The notes below the pieces were generated by a model that was not told where the DNA came from, made no database searches, and saw nothing but the letters and a program-made list of their open reading frames with translations. The position numbers were made by a program, and so were the translations under genes. From NCBI RefSeq assembly GCF_032062135.1, contig NC_092859.1, positions 85,222,511-85,286,510 on the forward strand: a DNA stretch of 64,000 nucleotides, in the 5' to 3' direction. Positions 33,595 to 48,700 of the stretch are shown here, piece after piece; the stretch's first letter is position 1, and the number at the start of each line of letters is the position of its first letter. This stretch comes from Pyxicephalus adspersus. Lineage: Eukaryota; Chordata; Amphibia; Anura; Pyxicephalidae.

Positions 33595-33744
33595 AAACCA
33601 TTTTATTTTATTATTTTGACATGATTTTGTATTTCAAACTCTATTATACTCATACTATTATATTATACTGTAAAATAAATTTTCATGAAAAACAATGTAT
33701 CGCTTTTAGACAAATAAATCCGACAGAAATGAACCGCCCAGGAG
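33595..33744. mobile_element. piggyBac-like MITE end, truncated
   Basis: Ends ACCGCCCAGGAG before TTAA at 33745-33748. The interior (attatactcatactattatattatactgtaaaat) matches the 13764-14222 element in reverse orientation. The other end is missing. Confidence 0.7.
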
Positions 33745-34199
33745 TTAAAGGATGCACATTTAAGGTTCAGGTATTTATTTTATAACAGAAGGGGTCCTTC
33801 CCCGGAAGTCCACTGCAATACCTGCGTAATGTGCACACTAAATATTGGCTGTCCAGTGGCAGATGATTCTCTCAGGATGAATGCAGAGAAAGCAGCAGCA
33901 CTATCATCACAATAAAGTGACTAAAGAGGACCGGCCGGGGTGGACACATTTAAAGTGCAGAGTATACAGTCCCCCTAACCTGGAAACAGTATGGACAAGG
34001 TACCTGTTACTGGACTTCAAACCTTTTCATATAAGCAGCTCCAGGTGAGAAACCACCCAGCATCCCGCAGGCATGAGAAAACCATGGTAACAACCTCATG
34101 GTCCACCCAAAACTATTTCTTAGGAAAATTAATGAAAAACTGTCAATTAACATCATCATACATTCAAGAACATTCGTTCTCATACAAGAAAAATACAAA

Positions 34200-36630
34200 C
34201 TTTCTTTAGAAATTATAAATAATGTAACTTTATTTAAAAGATTAAAATTCATCTCAAAATCCAATTTAACTTTCTTGTACCATCCAATGTGAATCATCAT
34301 AGCAACACTTTCATTTCAGTATGTCAAAAGTACTTAAGACTTATTTCAAGCTCATGAATTAAAATTCCACAGATCTACATGTGTGTTCATTGTCAGGCTG
34401 TGCAGAACATGTTCCAGTGTCAGCTTATTGTCACACAGTGAAACACACTAGTCCTGGTTTATCAGTGCGTGAAAGAACTAGGTTTGGTCCACAGCAAATT
34501 ATCAGATACTTAATCTTCCTCTTTCAGCACAGGCTAAAAAAAGTTAGAATCTGTTAGGTTACTACTGAACAAACTGGTAGTTCTTCCTTCAGACACCAAT
34601 AAAAAAGGCCAAGAATAGCCAACAGGGGTGGATAAGACATATAAATGAGCACTTGTAGTAGCTAAACTACTCCCCTTTCCAGGAAGTCTATAACATTAAA
34701 TTAAAAAAACAAAAACTTGATCATGGACAAAAATTAATACAGTAATCTGTCATCAATGACAATACGTAGTGCATACAAACATTGCATCGAAATTCAAATC
34801 AAATTGATTGAATATGCCCATTTTTTTATATATTTCAAGTAAGAAAAAAAAACCACATTCACAGTTGAGAATTTAATGAAAATCCTTTTGCAGACAGTTT
34901 AAGGTGAACTAAAAACTTTTCTTTCTTTCTTTTTTTTTTTAATTGTAAAATATCATGCCACTGCCAACATAACCTAGACTTCTAGATATTCCCATTGTGG
35001 ATTTGCTAGCTATAGATAAATGTTGGCTGCAGGACCTTGCTCTGTATATATAAATACGTTTCTGTGATGGTAACGGGTGGTTTTATTAATTTCTTGGCAG
35101 TGGCTTGTATCTTATAAAAACAGAAAGCATTACTAATATCTAACATTTCTGTTTTTTCTTTTTTTTTGTGATTGCCGATCTACATTTTCTGAAGAGGCTG
35201 TCTAAGACCAGCTAACTAAGCATGTGAAAAAAAAAAAAATAAACCTTATTAACACTGTGTCCCTCAAAGCTTATCCTAGTCAGAGTTTTGTTACAAGAGA
35301 TGAAGTCTAACGTGCTAAAATGCCTGGCCAGGAGGAGTCAGTCTTGATCCATACTTGCCCAGTAATGTATACTGTATACGCACCACATAACCTGCTGTGA
35401 AAAGTAAACATAAAATTGCCACTGTGTCAAGAGTTTTCTTAGAAACAAGGTAAAACTACAATGCATAAAACACAATTTAAAATTATGAGATTAAAAAAAA
35501 TAAAAGAAAAAACAAAAGGGTAACTAACACCACCTTTGATTTGCTTGTTCTTTGGTTTTCTTACAGCATGCATTTCCATGCAATATTATACTAAGTGTTC
35601 CATTGCTGCAAAACACAAACACTCTGTACAATCCTTGCTAAGTGCTTATCACTTTCACCCTCTGAGTCTGTGCCCATGTACTGGTAAAAGAAAACTCTAG
35701 TCAGGTCTACCAGTACCCTGCACACTTTAGTAAGGAAAACATTCCATATCTAGGGCTATCCTCATATGTGGCTAACCAATAATAAAACCAAGATTGCCAG
35801 AAAATATCTTAACTGAAAAATTAATAACATCCCTCTAGCTTTCTAACAACATACAACTAACCAACAGCATTCATCATATCTCTCCAATGTCATAAAATAT
35901 ACTTTGTAAAGCAGCTGAACGTGAACTGTTGACTTCCCCTAGCAGACAGCTTTAATTTGTATATATAACTTTATCTGTAGCAGCTTAGAAAACAAATTTC
36001 TACACAACAAGAAGCACAAACTTGATTGTAACATGTTGTGCTGACTGCATAGTTACTACTCTGCCCCCACAGCAGTAGGCAACATCTCTATCGCCCCTCA
36101 CTACATCCGCTGAAACCAAACTTCCTAAACAATCTCATAAAGTCCCTGTCTTGTCCCTCATCTCTCTCATTTCATCACTTGCCATTTTGCCTTGAAGCTG
36201 AATTCTCCAACAACCTTCATTAATTCATCTGAATCTTCAGGTGTCGAGTGTGCGCCTGAATTGGCCAAACTCTGAAATAGTTGCCCCAATAAGCAATCAC
36301 CATAGAAATATTTTCTTCACATAAATAACAGCTCTTGACATGTTTAACAGAATCTTATCTCCATAGATTAAAGCTTTAATAATTTACATGAAAAAAAAAC
36401 ACATTTATGAATGATTTAGTTTTGTGGATTGTCTGCAGCAAATACCACCTGTGCAGAGGTAACCTCTATAGTCCCAGTGAAAGTCTTTGTCCACATAGAC
36501 TAGGTTTGGGGCCAGTTTATGACACTTCAGATAGACATCCTTTCAGGAATATATACCCTGCCAAGTAAGTCTCTGTTGGAGCGTCATTGCTCCATCATGC
36601 TTTAACATATACATTCCCTTTGCTTCAGCT
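34200..36630 (-). other. rassf3: probable rassf3 3'UTR
   Basis: 2.4 kb of AT-rich non-coding sequence after the rassf3 stop, with no repeat termini. An AATAAA on the - strand lies at 34229-34234. A long 3'UTR is usual for RASSF3; the exact end is inferred. Confidence 0.45.
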
Positions 36631-36780
36631 CTAGCCAGGTTTGTGCACTCCACTCAAAGCTTCTTCTAGTTTCTCCTTATAGGATGAATAGCGCCGCTTT
36701 AAGCTCTGCAATTGCTCCTCTTCCTCCTTGTCTAAGATGCGCAAGAAGTTCTGCAATTCTGGTACTGTGAAGGCTTCCCA
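36631..36780 (-). CDS. rassf3: rassf3 last exon (SARAH domain)
   Basis: Acceptor tatttcag, phase 0. Encodes WEAFTVPELQNFLRILDKEE, EEQLQSLKRRYSSYKEKLEE, ALSGVHKPG and TAG. A single amphipathic helix of SARAH type, the MST-binding dimer module. Confidence 0.97.
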   Translation of the reverse strand, partial: WEAFTVPELQNFLRILDKEEEEQLQSLKRRYSSYKEKLEEALSGVHKPG

Positions 36781-39700
36781 CTGAAATACAAATACAAAAC
36801 GGGTTATTAAATCAGTGCAAACTTGGCAGAACCCCATTACATGACAAAGCTTCTTGAGGTATTAAAAAAAAAAAAAAATTTACTTTTTTATGTAAGAAAT
36901 TAACCGCTAATATGCCAAAAAAATTTGTTTAGATTCATACAATTTCAATATATAGCAAGAAAGTTATTATTACAGAGTATTTATATGGTGACAACATATT
37001 ACGCAGCGCTTAACAAAGTCCATAGTCATGTCACTAGTAAAACCAAAATCTCTTCTTACCATGACATCTCCAGTTTCATGCTCTCGTAGTACAAAACTAA
37101 GGGTTTCAAGATTTGGCCCAGCAACCAGACGAAGATAGAGCGGATGCTCTCTGTCAGATAACCTGCACATGTAAACTGTTGGGGGAACAAACAAACACAA
37201 AAAAAAAAAAAAAAAGTATGACCTTCGTGAAATTAGTGGGTACACAGAGTTAGGTTTCTTCTAGCCCTCATAAGGAAAGTTATTCAAAGGTGATTACTTA
37301 GTGACTTATTTTGTGCACATATTTTTCATACAGGTAAAGCTTCTTGCATTGGTACAAAAGAATATAACAGAGGAGGTTACATCAAAAACAAGTCTACCTG
37401 AAAAACAGGATGAGGATTCCATGATGACATTATGCAGTAATTGCATACAAAATACCCAACGACTACCCAAGTGGAAGATCAGCCAGATCACAAAAATACA
37501 ACATAAGTAGTACACACAGATCTGCTGACTTATTTATTTTATAATTATTTTAGTTTAGATAGAAGTCAGTGGGCATTGTCTGCCCTGCACCCCTTGCATA
37601 GTTTGAAGACTTCGTATACTCTTCCTTTTGCCTGTAGAAATACCTGGATGAGGGGTGGGACTGAGCATCACACAGAAACCAATAAACTATTTCTGCATCA
37701 GGCATAGCAGGAATAACAGCGCGTTGTATTGTAATGTGAAATGCATTGACGGTCAAAATTACCACTGTGAATGACAAAGTAGAAAACTACTAAGTAGGGG
37801 CATGAGTAGATTTCAAAGAAAATTCAGGGTGACCCTATCCCAAAGGAGAATACAGAGGATTAAACAATTAGTAATTACACGACGTTAGGGGCAACCCTAT
37901 ACCTTACCCTAACACAGAATAGAAATGACAACTTGCTTTTAGATACACTTTCATTTTAGCAACTTTTTGGCCACAGCCAAGTGTGTAATATATACTTTTA
38001 TTATGTAAAACCTGAACATTACCTTGATCTTCTTTTTGACAGCGCTTATAAAGTGCAAACTTGGCAGGATTGTCAGCGACCAGAAACTTTTTCAACAAGG
38101 CCTCAATGACTTCACGGACAGTGTTGGTGCTGCTGATATGTAGAATGTTTATGCTGCCTTTAGGCATGTAGAAGGCAGTGTTATTTCCATTGCCGTTTGC
38201 ATGGCTCTGTACATTTGCTCGTGCTCGTACAGTGATTGGACGTCTTAGTTCCATCTGTACTTTTATAAAACCTGTGTATATGCCATTCGAATTCTGTAAA
38301 CAGAAAAAAGCTTTCAAATATCCAACAATATTACAAATCCAAGAGTGCTATCTAAAAATGCATTTTTTTGTTTTTAGTATAATTATTATCAGTAAATACC
38401 GGTTTTTAAATGTTTATCATTGTTAAAGCCACTCAAATGTTGCTCAGCACACTGATACAGTATATGTGATTGTTGGATGGGTAAAAATAAAATGGGTTTT
38501 GTTTCTAAATACACAATTTTTTTTTTACTTTTACTGTACTTTTACTTTTACTGTACTCCAAGCCTACATTGTATGTTATGGCATACAGAAACGTTTACAC
38601 CGAAGTGAAGTTGTGTTCAATATTTACTGCAGAGCTATTTGGTGCAATAAGAATGTAATCTGTGATCCTGCTGAACTTCATGTCAATGGGCCTCCCAGAC
38701 CCACAAAGCTCAGGAACTGGCATGCTGGTGGACACAATACTTGGAAGGTAAAGTAGCCACAGTCAGATAACTCTGACCATAGCAAGCAAGGTGACATCTG
38801 TCTGTCACCGGAAGGGTTATACAAATGTAATATGCGTTTCCCTAATATAACTAACAAAATATAGTCAAAGATTTTAGTGTTACCAGTGTCATCTTTAACT
38901 TGTCGGTAACTGCTGCATTGTAAAGTTGAATCTTTTCTTTGGTTTCTTCCTTACTGAGGTACGACAGAGGATCTCTTTCCTTTTCAACTTCCTAAAAGAG
39001 AAAAAGATGGAATTTTTAAAGAAACGTGCGTGCTCAAATTTGTCCAGTTTTCACCACAAACACAGATCACTCTTTAACAGACACAGAGTGGGCTCTGAAA
39101 CATCAGATGAATAAATATATATATTTATGTTATTTTAGGAATGTAATTTCAGCACTGTAAATATAAACGTTGGGTTATATCTAGGAGTAAGAGCAGAAAC
39201 TGCATGAAAACAGAACCATCCACTATTTATTACCTTCCCTCTACATCCCCAGGTCTAGAAGATAGCTCACACTCAGGCTTCTGGCCCATTCACCCCAGTG
39301 CCAGTAACTACTCTGCTTCCTGTGAATTCTGTCCCAAATCTCTGTTCAGGACAGCACACTTGTGAGAGATATGAAATACTTTAACCTCCTTTTTCATTTT
39401 GCTAGAAACTTTTCATGAATGGGACTAACAGCAATTTGTTCTTTTTTAGTGAAGGTCAGTCTCCTTTTATCCTACTTGTGCTCTTGTACAGCTCCTTGGT
39501 TCTCTGCAGCCAGCATGGAGGTCACATGAATCTGCCATGTAACTGGGACATAGTGATTGGTTTCATCTCAGTAATACCTTTCTATTATCGGTTACCTGTG
39601 CTTCTCTAACATTTCAATGGAATTTTATTAGAACCGTTCCAAGCACCTTTTGTGTGTGCATGTGGCAATTAAACATTTAAAGAGTTTTTTTTCCTTCTGC

Positions 39701-42700
39701 TTAGCACTGTACAACAATTTGAGAGAGCTGTGTAAAAGAGGTCCAAAAGGTTTTAAACTACCTATTGGTAAACACAATCAACTTAGAAATACTGGAGCAG
39801 TAATTCTACAATTCAGTATTCTATACGGTCATATTTTTTCTTTATAGGGAATTAGGGAACAATCCTATTTCAGGCAGCTGCCTCACATACAAGCCTTCAA
39901 TGGTCTGTAGCTCTGTAATTCACTGTTATGCTGTACAACAGAGAACTGCAAAATTCTGCTTTCAGAGCTGGACAGCTTCCAAAACAACATTTGTTCTGAC
40001 TCCACACAACTACTGGAGCAGGCCTGAGATATAAATATAACACCAGCACTTACCCAAGGCCCATATATAGTCTGAGGCTGTGATCATCTCCTCAGCTTCC
40101 ATGATTTCACAAAGGATTGTGCTCCTAAAAGCTGTACAGATCTTAAGACTCAGAGAAACCATCTCATAAATAAAGCAACCTCTGAACTAAAGCATGAACA
40201 CTCTTTATAGCTATGAAATATACCAGGGCCAAAAATTCAGACTCCTGTGTGTGAAATTTACATCTATTCTTATGTGCCAGTACACAGAGAGTAGGGGCAG
40301 TGATTGGTAACTCTTAAAAAGCCAATAAACACTTTTAAAATATCTATAAATGCCAACAAATGCACATTAAAATGAATGGGGGAGCTGCGGGCATTTTCAC
40401 TTCTCTGCCATACAACTTGGCTTTATACTCCTGTAAAACCTTTATACACACACACTTATGTCTGTGTACAGTACAAATATTCAGAATTCCTAAAAAAAGC
40501 ATCACATACTGGATGTGGACAAAATTTCTATAATGCCTTCTATACTATTTTTATGTCAGTAAGACATTCCTGAGCAATGAAATGACATAAATTTGCACCA
40601 TCAGTGGGCTGCTTTAGGAAACAATCCATTTACCACCATCATTTAGGGTCTCTAAACTTGTTTCTGTGTATATAAAAGTCATAAAGAATCCTGCATGAAA
40701 CACAAATGTTCAACAAATGGCGACACACAGTTTTAAATTCCATTTCATGGTTAATCCACAAAGGATCTGATTTGCTTTCTAAAGCAAGACATCAAGACAT
40801 TATGGAAGCTAAAGCAAGCCAACAAATATTTTTACACTGACCGGTCAATAGCAGCAGCCTACATAAATCATGGCTGGTGTACAGATTCTGAATATTGTGT
40901 GTGATCATACCTTATGTGCTTTAATCACAGCCAAAGGTAATATAACTAATGCAGATAAGTGCAGTTTCTATATCACAAATTATACAAATGTTTCTATAAA
41001 TCGCATTGTTCAGTTAGAAGAACTCAACACATTTCATACAAGCACCAAAACAAAAAATGAATGCAAACATGGCAATAAAGTAAACCTGACTGTGTCTGCC
41101 AATACGAAAAAATAGCAGTGATAAAAACATTTTTTCTAGGTCTGCAATAACCTCATCCCTCCACTGCCACTTTCATTCTACCCTACAAGGCTATGCTTTA
41201 AATTTGGCTGACATGCCAAGGTTAAGACAGACTAGCATTTGTTCAGAACTGAAAAGAGAAAATGTTATCAGTTTTATAATGCTTGGGGCTATGTGTCTAT
41301 TACAAACTGGGAAAAGGACAAACTATTGTTTTTGTCCATACTTCAGACATAAAATGCTCTGACCTAAATGAGCAAACACTGCACATTTATATTTGGAGTA
41401 CTTCGGGCAATAATGACAAATCTTCAGTCACATTAAAGCTGATCTCAGGCACAACAAAAGCTTCATTCAAATGTATCCTTCTAGATTGTAAGCTCTTTTA
41501 GGCAGGGTCTCCTCCTCCGGTGCGCCATTGTTTGTAGCCCCTATTCATTGTACAGCACTGCATAATATGCTTTGGCACTTTATAAAGTTTAATAATAATC
41601 ATGCCTTAAGAACCACCTAACAAATCTATTCATGTGCACCAAATGGCTTTTAACATTCACAAGCTGAGTAGTTATAAGGGTTGCAGACATTTCTATGGTT
41701 TAGTTCTTAGACTCTGCAGTGTTTATGTATGAAAAGAAAATGATGAAAGTAATTCTTGTTGCCTGCAGAAAACAATTAAAACCTAGTTTTATGTATTCTA
41801 GGCTGTACTGTACAAGTTGCAGTTGGGCTCTGAAATACAATTAATGGCAGTGAAATTCAAAATATTTTTTTTATTCATAACGCCTGGATTTACAAAAGTT
41901 TTACATGACTGAAAATACTGCTTTCCTCACATGCCTGCCGTGTAATTATCCCCATGTGATGTTAACATGTTCCTGTATCTATCAATGGACACTGCACGGG
42001 CGTAAAATAGTGCACTTTACAAAGACTGCAAACCAATGTGGATACACTGATGTGATTTAAAACACATAGCTGCAAATTAACCCTGAATCTTGGAACCCTA
42101 AATTTGGAGTTGGTTCCCATAGATGATAATTACACTTAGGATACTATTGGTTGTGATGCCACTTCTGTTCACACTTGTCCCCACTTATTTAGGAACAAAG
42201 AATCCATTTGGAAGTGGAAGCTTTCATAATGGAATGACAATTCTAGCTATAGGGAAGCAATGGGCTCTGAGGCGCTCATATTGCTTTACATAGCGGGATA
42301 TGTATCCTACTTCATACTCACAGGGTGGCTTCCAATAAACTCCCCTTCACCACCAGCTTTGCCTCCTGGTTTCTAAAAAGAAGGACAGATACAACCATCT
42401 TACCTACCAAACCTAATACCCACTGCATAAAGTGCTGCTATAATACCCCATTTAACCTACGTTTTACATGTGGGAAAGCTGACTAGCTCAACGCTGCAGA
42501 TGCTACAAGCAATGTTTCAATACCCAACCCATGCCATACTCAAATACCAAGGATTTGACATGCTTCACTAGAACATACATATAGCCAAATATTTCTGGTG
42601 CCTGCAACCATAAACTTCTAGTCCCACTACACAGCTTCAGAATACTAAATCTTCATTTTGTTTCAAACACCCTTAAAGGTGGTTGCAGCTGACATTTCTC

Positions 42701-45700
42701 ATAATTGTTTTGGTTTCGTGCCAACCCTTTCCAAGTCTGGACCAATTTCTCTGGGGAACAAAGATTACATTTGCTATAGAAGAGCATACTAAAAGGTCAA
42801 TGTGAACTCCTATACACAAATGTTATATGAAGATGAAAATAAGTTAAAATATTAAAGCCTAAGGCCTATTAGAATCCTTGGTTTCATCAGACAAATCCAA
42901 TTACAACTATTCAAACACAAATATAATTAGGGCTGCCACATTCTGTTAAGTATGTAACCATCAATCGTGCTCCTCATACCCATCTAAAGGCATCTTCTAG
43001 AATCTAATTTCAGTTTGTACCTAGAATCATCAGAAGGATCCAAATGATATCAAACAAGTAAAAGATTTTGACCAAACTGGTTGGATACTAAAGCCTATAA
43101 ATGAAATAAATAAAACAAGTAAAATATCAGGGCATTATTTGCACACCGTGGCTTGTTTTCAGTATACAAGTAACACAAGCTACAATCAATCTATTGCATG
43201 ATGATGCTCAACAACAAACCTCCTAGATTGTAAGCACTTCTGGGCAGAGTCCTCTCCTCCTGCATCACTGTCTATGTCTGTCATTTGCAATCCCTATTTA
43301 ATGTACAGCGCAGCATAATATGTTGGCTCTATATAAATCCTGTTTAAGAATAATATAATTACAGAAGGAAAAGAAAATTGCTTGCAGTGTTCCTAAACCT
43401 CTAAATTGTGCTAAGTGCAAAAAGGGCACACTTTGAAATGGCAAAAAATACATTTTACATCTTTAAAGCTGAACACATACATAATTTCATTTGATGGCAT
43501 TTTCGATCTATAGTAGACATGCACTAGAAAAAAAAAAAGAAAAAAATGAACATATGCTTACAGTGAAAATCTAGCAATGTTATTATATTATATATTATGT
43601 CACACCTTGAAAAATATATAAAAGTGTGGACTGTCTTAACAATTCCTTTTGTCGTTAAAAGGGCCAATAAATTGTATATTTAGTAGGTTGCCTGCAGATC
43701 AGTTGAAATTATATGTTCTAAATACATTAGTGTATATAGTTTCAAGTCACACAGCTACAATTATGGTTTTCATGTACTTATATCATGAAAACAGCGGTAT
43801 TCCCACAACATACAATCAGTAGAACAACTATTTGTGAGTGATACAGCAGACACTGATGTCGGATTACAAACTATCCAAGAGCTGGAAAGAATGACTCGAT
43901 ATCACACGGTAAGCCATCACACTTCCTCTATATAAAATCACTGAAATCCAATTCCAAGCTCACTCTACAAACCCAACATTAGCAAGCAATGATGGGGGAA
44001 AAAAAAAAAAAAAAAAAACACAGAAGAATATTTGGTTCACACTGATGAAGATATTTACTTTATTACCTGGTAAAATACATAGGCTCCAAATGTTTACTAC
44101 ATAAATTAGGGTCATTTTACCACTACAAAGATGATGGCAGCTAGAAGAACTTTTGTTTGGTGGTTATTGGTGATAGTTTGTATTATACAAACAGAGGGGA
44201 AAAATGAGACCTGTATCTCTAAAACTCTTTATATACTCTTATTTTTTTTTTTAGTACACTGATAAGCAAGCCTGATGCAAGCTACAAGATGTCCCATTAC
44301 CCCTGGAGAGATGATTCAGTCCCTCCGCTCACATACAGCAAAGAACAATACATTGCACATCAAATCATTCCTCAGGCCTTTCCCTTCCAAGCTTCAGGAA
44401 GTTTTGCTGCTGACCCACCTTTCCTTCATCCAGGAGAGTCTCCTGTGGGAGGTTCTAGCTTTTGTGGCAGCTGTCGGCCAAGGAATATCTTAAAAGGAAC
44501 CCCACAATGAATGTTTTGCGTGTATAAAGAAAAGTAAGGCATTTGTCAATACTCTGCCCACAAAAAATGGAGATGTACAAAATCATGATTTTCTGACTGC
44601 ACCTTTCTGCTTCATGATAAAATGACCAATTGTTCTATTGTCAGTGTTTCAAAAACATAACTTGGCACAAAACGTCTCACATGCCACACTTCTGGAGGTT
44701 CAGCACAAGCTTACTATCTCCAGGTGACAAGTGGACTGAAGAACGCATTAAAATGAGCATGGCTAAAGAAACCAGGTTTCTGTGGCTTTTCAATGTGCCT
44801 GTCTGACACGAGTGCAATTTTTGTGCTGGAAAATGTATCTTACAGATATCTTAAAGAAAAGAAACCATGTGAGGATTTAGGTATTTGTATTGGGAATTCT
44901 GATGCTTCTGAGAGAAAGTGTACCTATCAGACATAAAGGCTAACATTTTCCTGACTGGCACCTATAATTTTAAGTACAATCTTGTCTCTGAAAACCATAA
45001 CAAGAATGCAAAAAATGAACACTGAAGTTGGCATTCCTCATCTCTGGAAGTTTAGGGCCAATAACATTGCATTCGTGCCAAAACAGCATTTAAAAAAAAA
45101 AGTCAGAATTATAAGTTTGGTCATTTCCCCTATGACTGGTGCATTTTAAAAGAATGTAACTTACACCTCAGAAACAAAGGTTATGCTGCATGGAAAAAAT
45201 ACTTTTTCCCCAAATCAGTATGCATACCAAAATACATAAGGAAACTACAGTACAGTACTAGTTATCCAGACACTGCTGCCAACACAGCAAAACAAGAATA
45301 TTTCTAGCTGGGACACAGCAACCCCTTGAAACACAAGACTAAAAATACACTTTGTTTAGCTGGTACTGGACTCATTTATTTCAAGAAGATACAAAGTCAA
45401 AGCTTTCAAACCAAACACCATTTTAAGAAAGCAGCCTGGGAACTAATTATACAGAGTAACTCTGAAATGCCTTCTGGGCACAAAACATTGGCAACACAGA
45501 GAAAGAAGATGGCTGCATAATACAAAGAAAAAAGCAAATCTAACAGCATATATATTTTCAGGAAAACTTCACTTCTTAAATGTGAAGAAGTCTTTTGAGG
45601 CATCTAAAAATGTTATGCTGGAATATGCTGGGTATAATCACAGTACAGTGAGAAATATGGGGGTAATCACCTAATATATCAGGCAATACAACATTCTACA

Positions 45701-48700
45701 AAAACATCTTCAGTGCTCCAGTAGGGGGCTTCCTCATACCCCCAAAATCAGTGGTAGATCCACCAGCTACAGAAATATATAAAGCTAAAAAAAAACCTAC
45801 AGACTACACTTTAGTGTCCTCGTACTATCTTTGTCTATGTATAGAAGTTCTCCATCTACTCTGGGTGCCAATTACATATTAATTTAGGATTTTATTGGTC
45901 AACACCAAGCATGAAAGTAGATCCCAATGTAAGGTCAGAATACATCTTATGCTTTCCTGTAAAATCTACAGGATGTTGTGTCAATGCATGGAGTGCCTGC
46001 AGTTCCATAGTCAACCTGTGGGTCCCAGGCTGAAATCACCTGCCCAGACTTGATGGACAGCAGCTCCTGGTAGTCCTGTGTCAAAGCAGCTGCAATATAT
46101 GTGCTAGCAGGGGAGCAAAGGGATAACTGCCTGGATATATAGCTGATCTTTTCTTTTTTTAATGATCTCATAAGTAGGTGCAAGGACATACATCTTCACC
46201 CCTTTCTGTGATTCTACATCATCCCAGCAACTGCAGGCAGTATATGACCACAAGGGTGAATCAGTAGTCAGTGCAAATCCACAAACACACACTCAACCTC
46301 CAACCCCCCCCCCCCCCCCCCCCCCCCAAAAAAAAATACAGTATAAGGGAGATAATCAAGAAGTGCTTGCAGTCATACGTCATGTGTAGTCCACGTAGTC
46401 ACAGCTACGTAGCTTGTAGTCCACGTAACACGTGGAGTGCATATTATGCGATAGCTTGTTTGTTGCAGACTTAACACAAGCTTTAATCTGATTAGTCATT
46501 TTTTTCTTAGGATTACAGTACCAAATAAACATAAGCAATGACAGAAGAAAACATTTATAATCATGTTTCAGGGGGTTCACCTACAGGCAAAGTAAATTAG
46601 AAATATACAACCTTTAAAATGTGGACAAAGAATGGATGTGTATTGGCCTACAAGCATCCGTGTGTAAAGTGATCGTGAAGCTTAAAAGGTAGAATGTACA
46701 TGCTGGGAAACCATCATGTCTACTTATTAAATCACTGCCATCATGCAGGGCTGAGAAGGAATTGGGATTATCGGGTATTCCAGAAACATACAAAAAAACA
46801 CTCCCATTTGTTTTATTTACTGACATTCTGTCTCTCTCATCAAGAGGAAAAGCAGACAGATTATCAAAGACAAACCTTCACAGCAGCTTAGAATCCACCT
46901 GGCAGCTGTGAGGAACTTCTTTGTACTCACATTTATGGATCTCTTTAAGCAGCCTACAGTGGGCATTACACATTCAGGGATCCCTATATTACTGGCAGAA
47001 GCTATGGCAGTGCCTAAAAATCTCCAGCAGACACTTCCAGTCCTACCTTGCATACACCTCACTATCTTTTATATCATAACTTTTAATTTTGACTGAAATA
47101 TGCCTTTCCACAAGCATAATGATTGCATTTTTTGTGTTTTTAATTTAAAGCTTTGCACAAGTCTTTGTAGCAAGCCAAAATAAGCTCACCACCTCTTGTT
47201 TGCAATTGAACAGAAGTATAAAATAGTATTAAGAAAAACAGAAGTGAGCAGAGCAAAAGCAACAGAGTTCTTGTTGCATAGACAAGGCTTACCTTACTGC
47301 AGCTTTTTAACGTGCTTGCCTGGCATGTACACCTAATCTATAAGCAATGACTTCTGTGGAAACTATGCAATGTTACAAGTATCAAGTGCATGCGGGAAGT
47401 TAATGCTATCTATCTGGTGCCAGATTACAGCACAAAGAATCCAAATGATATTCTTTACTGAAAAGAAGATGCATAGACTTATTAAATAGTTTTCTTTTTT
47501 TTTTTCAGTTATCAACCCTGTAAAAAATTATAAAATAACTATGCCGAAATCAGACTAGTGATTCAATTTGATTGCTATAAAACATGGCACTAAATTGAAA
47601 TCCAATCTATTTGAATAATGTTATAAAGCTACAACCAAGTACAAGGTGCCTGCACATATATTACAATGGCCATTTAAAAACACTAGGATGCACTGGGAAC
47701 CAAAGACAAGATGTGGTCTGCTCCTGCCACCATGTATGCTGAATATTATTATTTAGTTGTGATAGGCAGTGGTAATATCCAGCAGATGTTAGGAAGATAC
47801 ACCAGCTGTTAACATTTATAAGTATTATAAACTTTGTGGAAGGTCAAAATGACATTGGAAGGTATGTTAAGGTATAAAAGAATATCTGCTTTTTCATTAT
47901 TGCAGCTTCAAAGTATTTTTCTCTTTGCAGCCAAACAAGTTTCTCATGGCAACTTATTAAATGGTCAAACTACCTTTTTCAGTACTTCTAAAACCACCAG
48001 GTTACAAAATAAATTACAATTATACCTTAGTTACATATAACAATAAGGACTTGCCAGTGTCGGGTATAGCTCAGTATCTCAGTGACTAATGAGGCCAGAA
48101 TTGGTATAATTATTTTAAAAGATAAGAAGGTGACAACTGTTCTATAGTTGGGTAATACAGACTTTAGCAGAAATGCCTGACCCCAGCACATCCTTATCGC
48201 ACATTAGAACTTCCTGTAAATTTTAAGTAAAATGATGAATTCTAGCCTGAAATGACATTGTTGTTAATGCAGTTATATGGAGCCTGCCGATCTCAGCATG
48301 AAAGAGATGTGCTATAACATTCAGGTCACAATGACAAAATAAACATGGAACATTAGGAGCAAAAAGCTGCAAATTCCTTCACAAAGTAGATCTGAATTCT
48401 GTTTAAATCTGTAACTGTAGGAGACATGAAGATCACGGTATGTACAATTTTTTCAATCAACACCATGAATGCATGGTATGTGCATGTCAAGTCAGGAATT
48501 CCATACATTTGCTGTGTGTTTGTCAAAGTATTGGCTACAGATTATCACAATGAAATCAAATGTTAGAAGTGCCAGCCTGCTGTGTGGAAAACACACACAT
48601 AAAAAAAAAAATTGAATAGTCTTTGCAAAAACAAAACAGTATTAATGGATTTGAAATTATGCTAAACAGTTATAGCCAAATAAATCGATAGAACTGGGGA

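Noticed and set aside
40870..41115. 81-codon + strand frame with several N-x-T/S sites
   Set aside because: No signal, domain or splice partner; antisense to the rassf3 intron.
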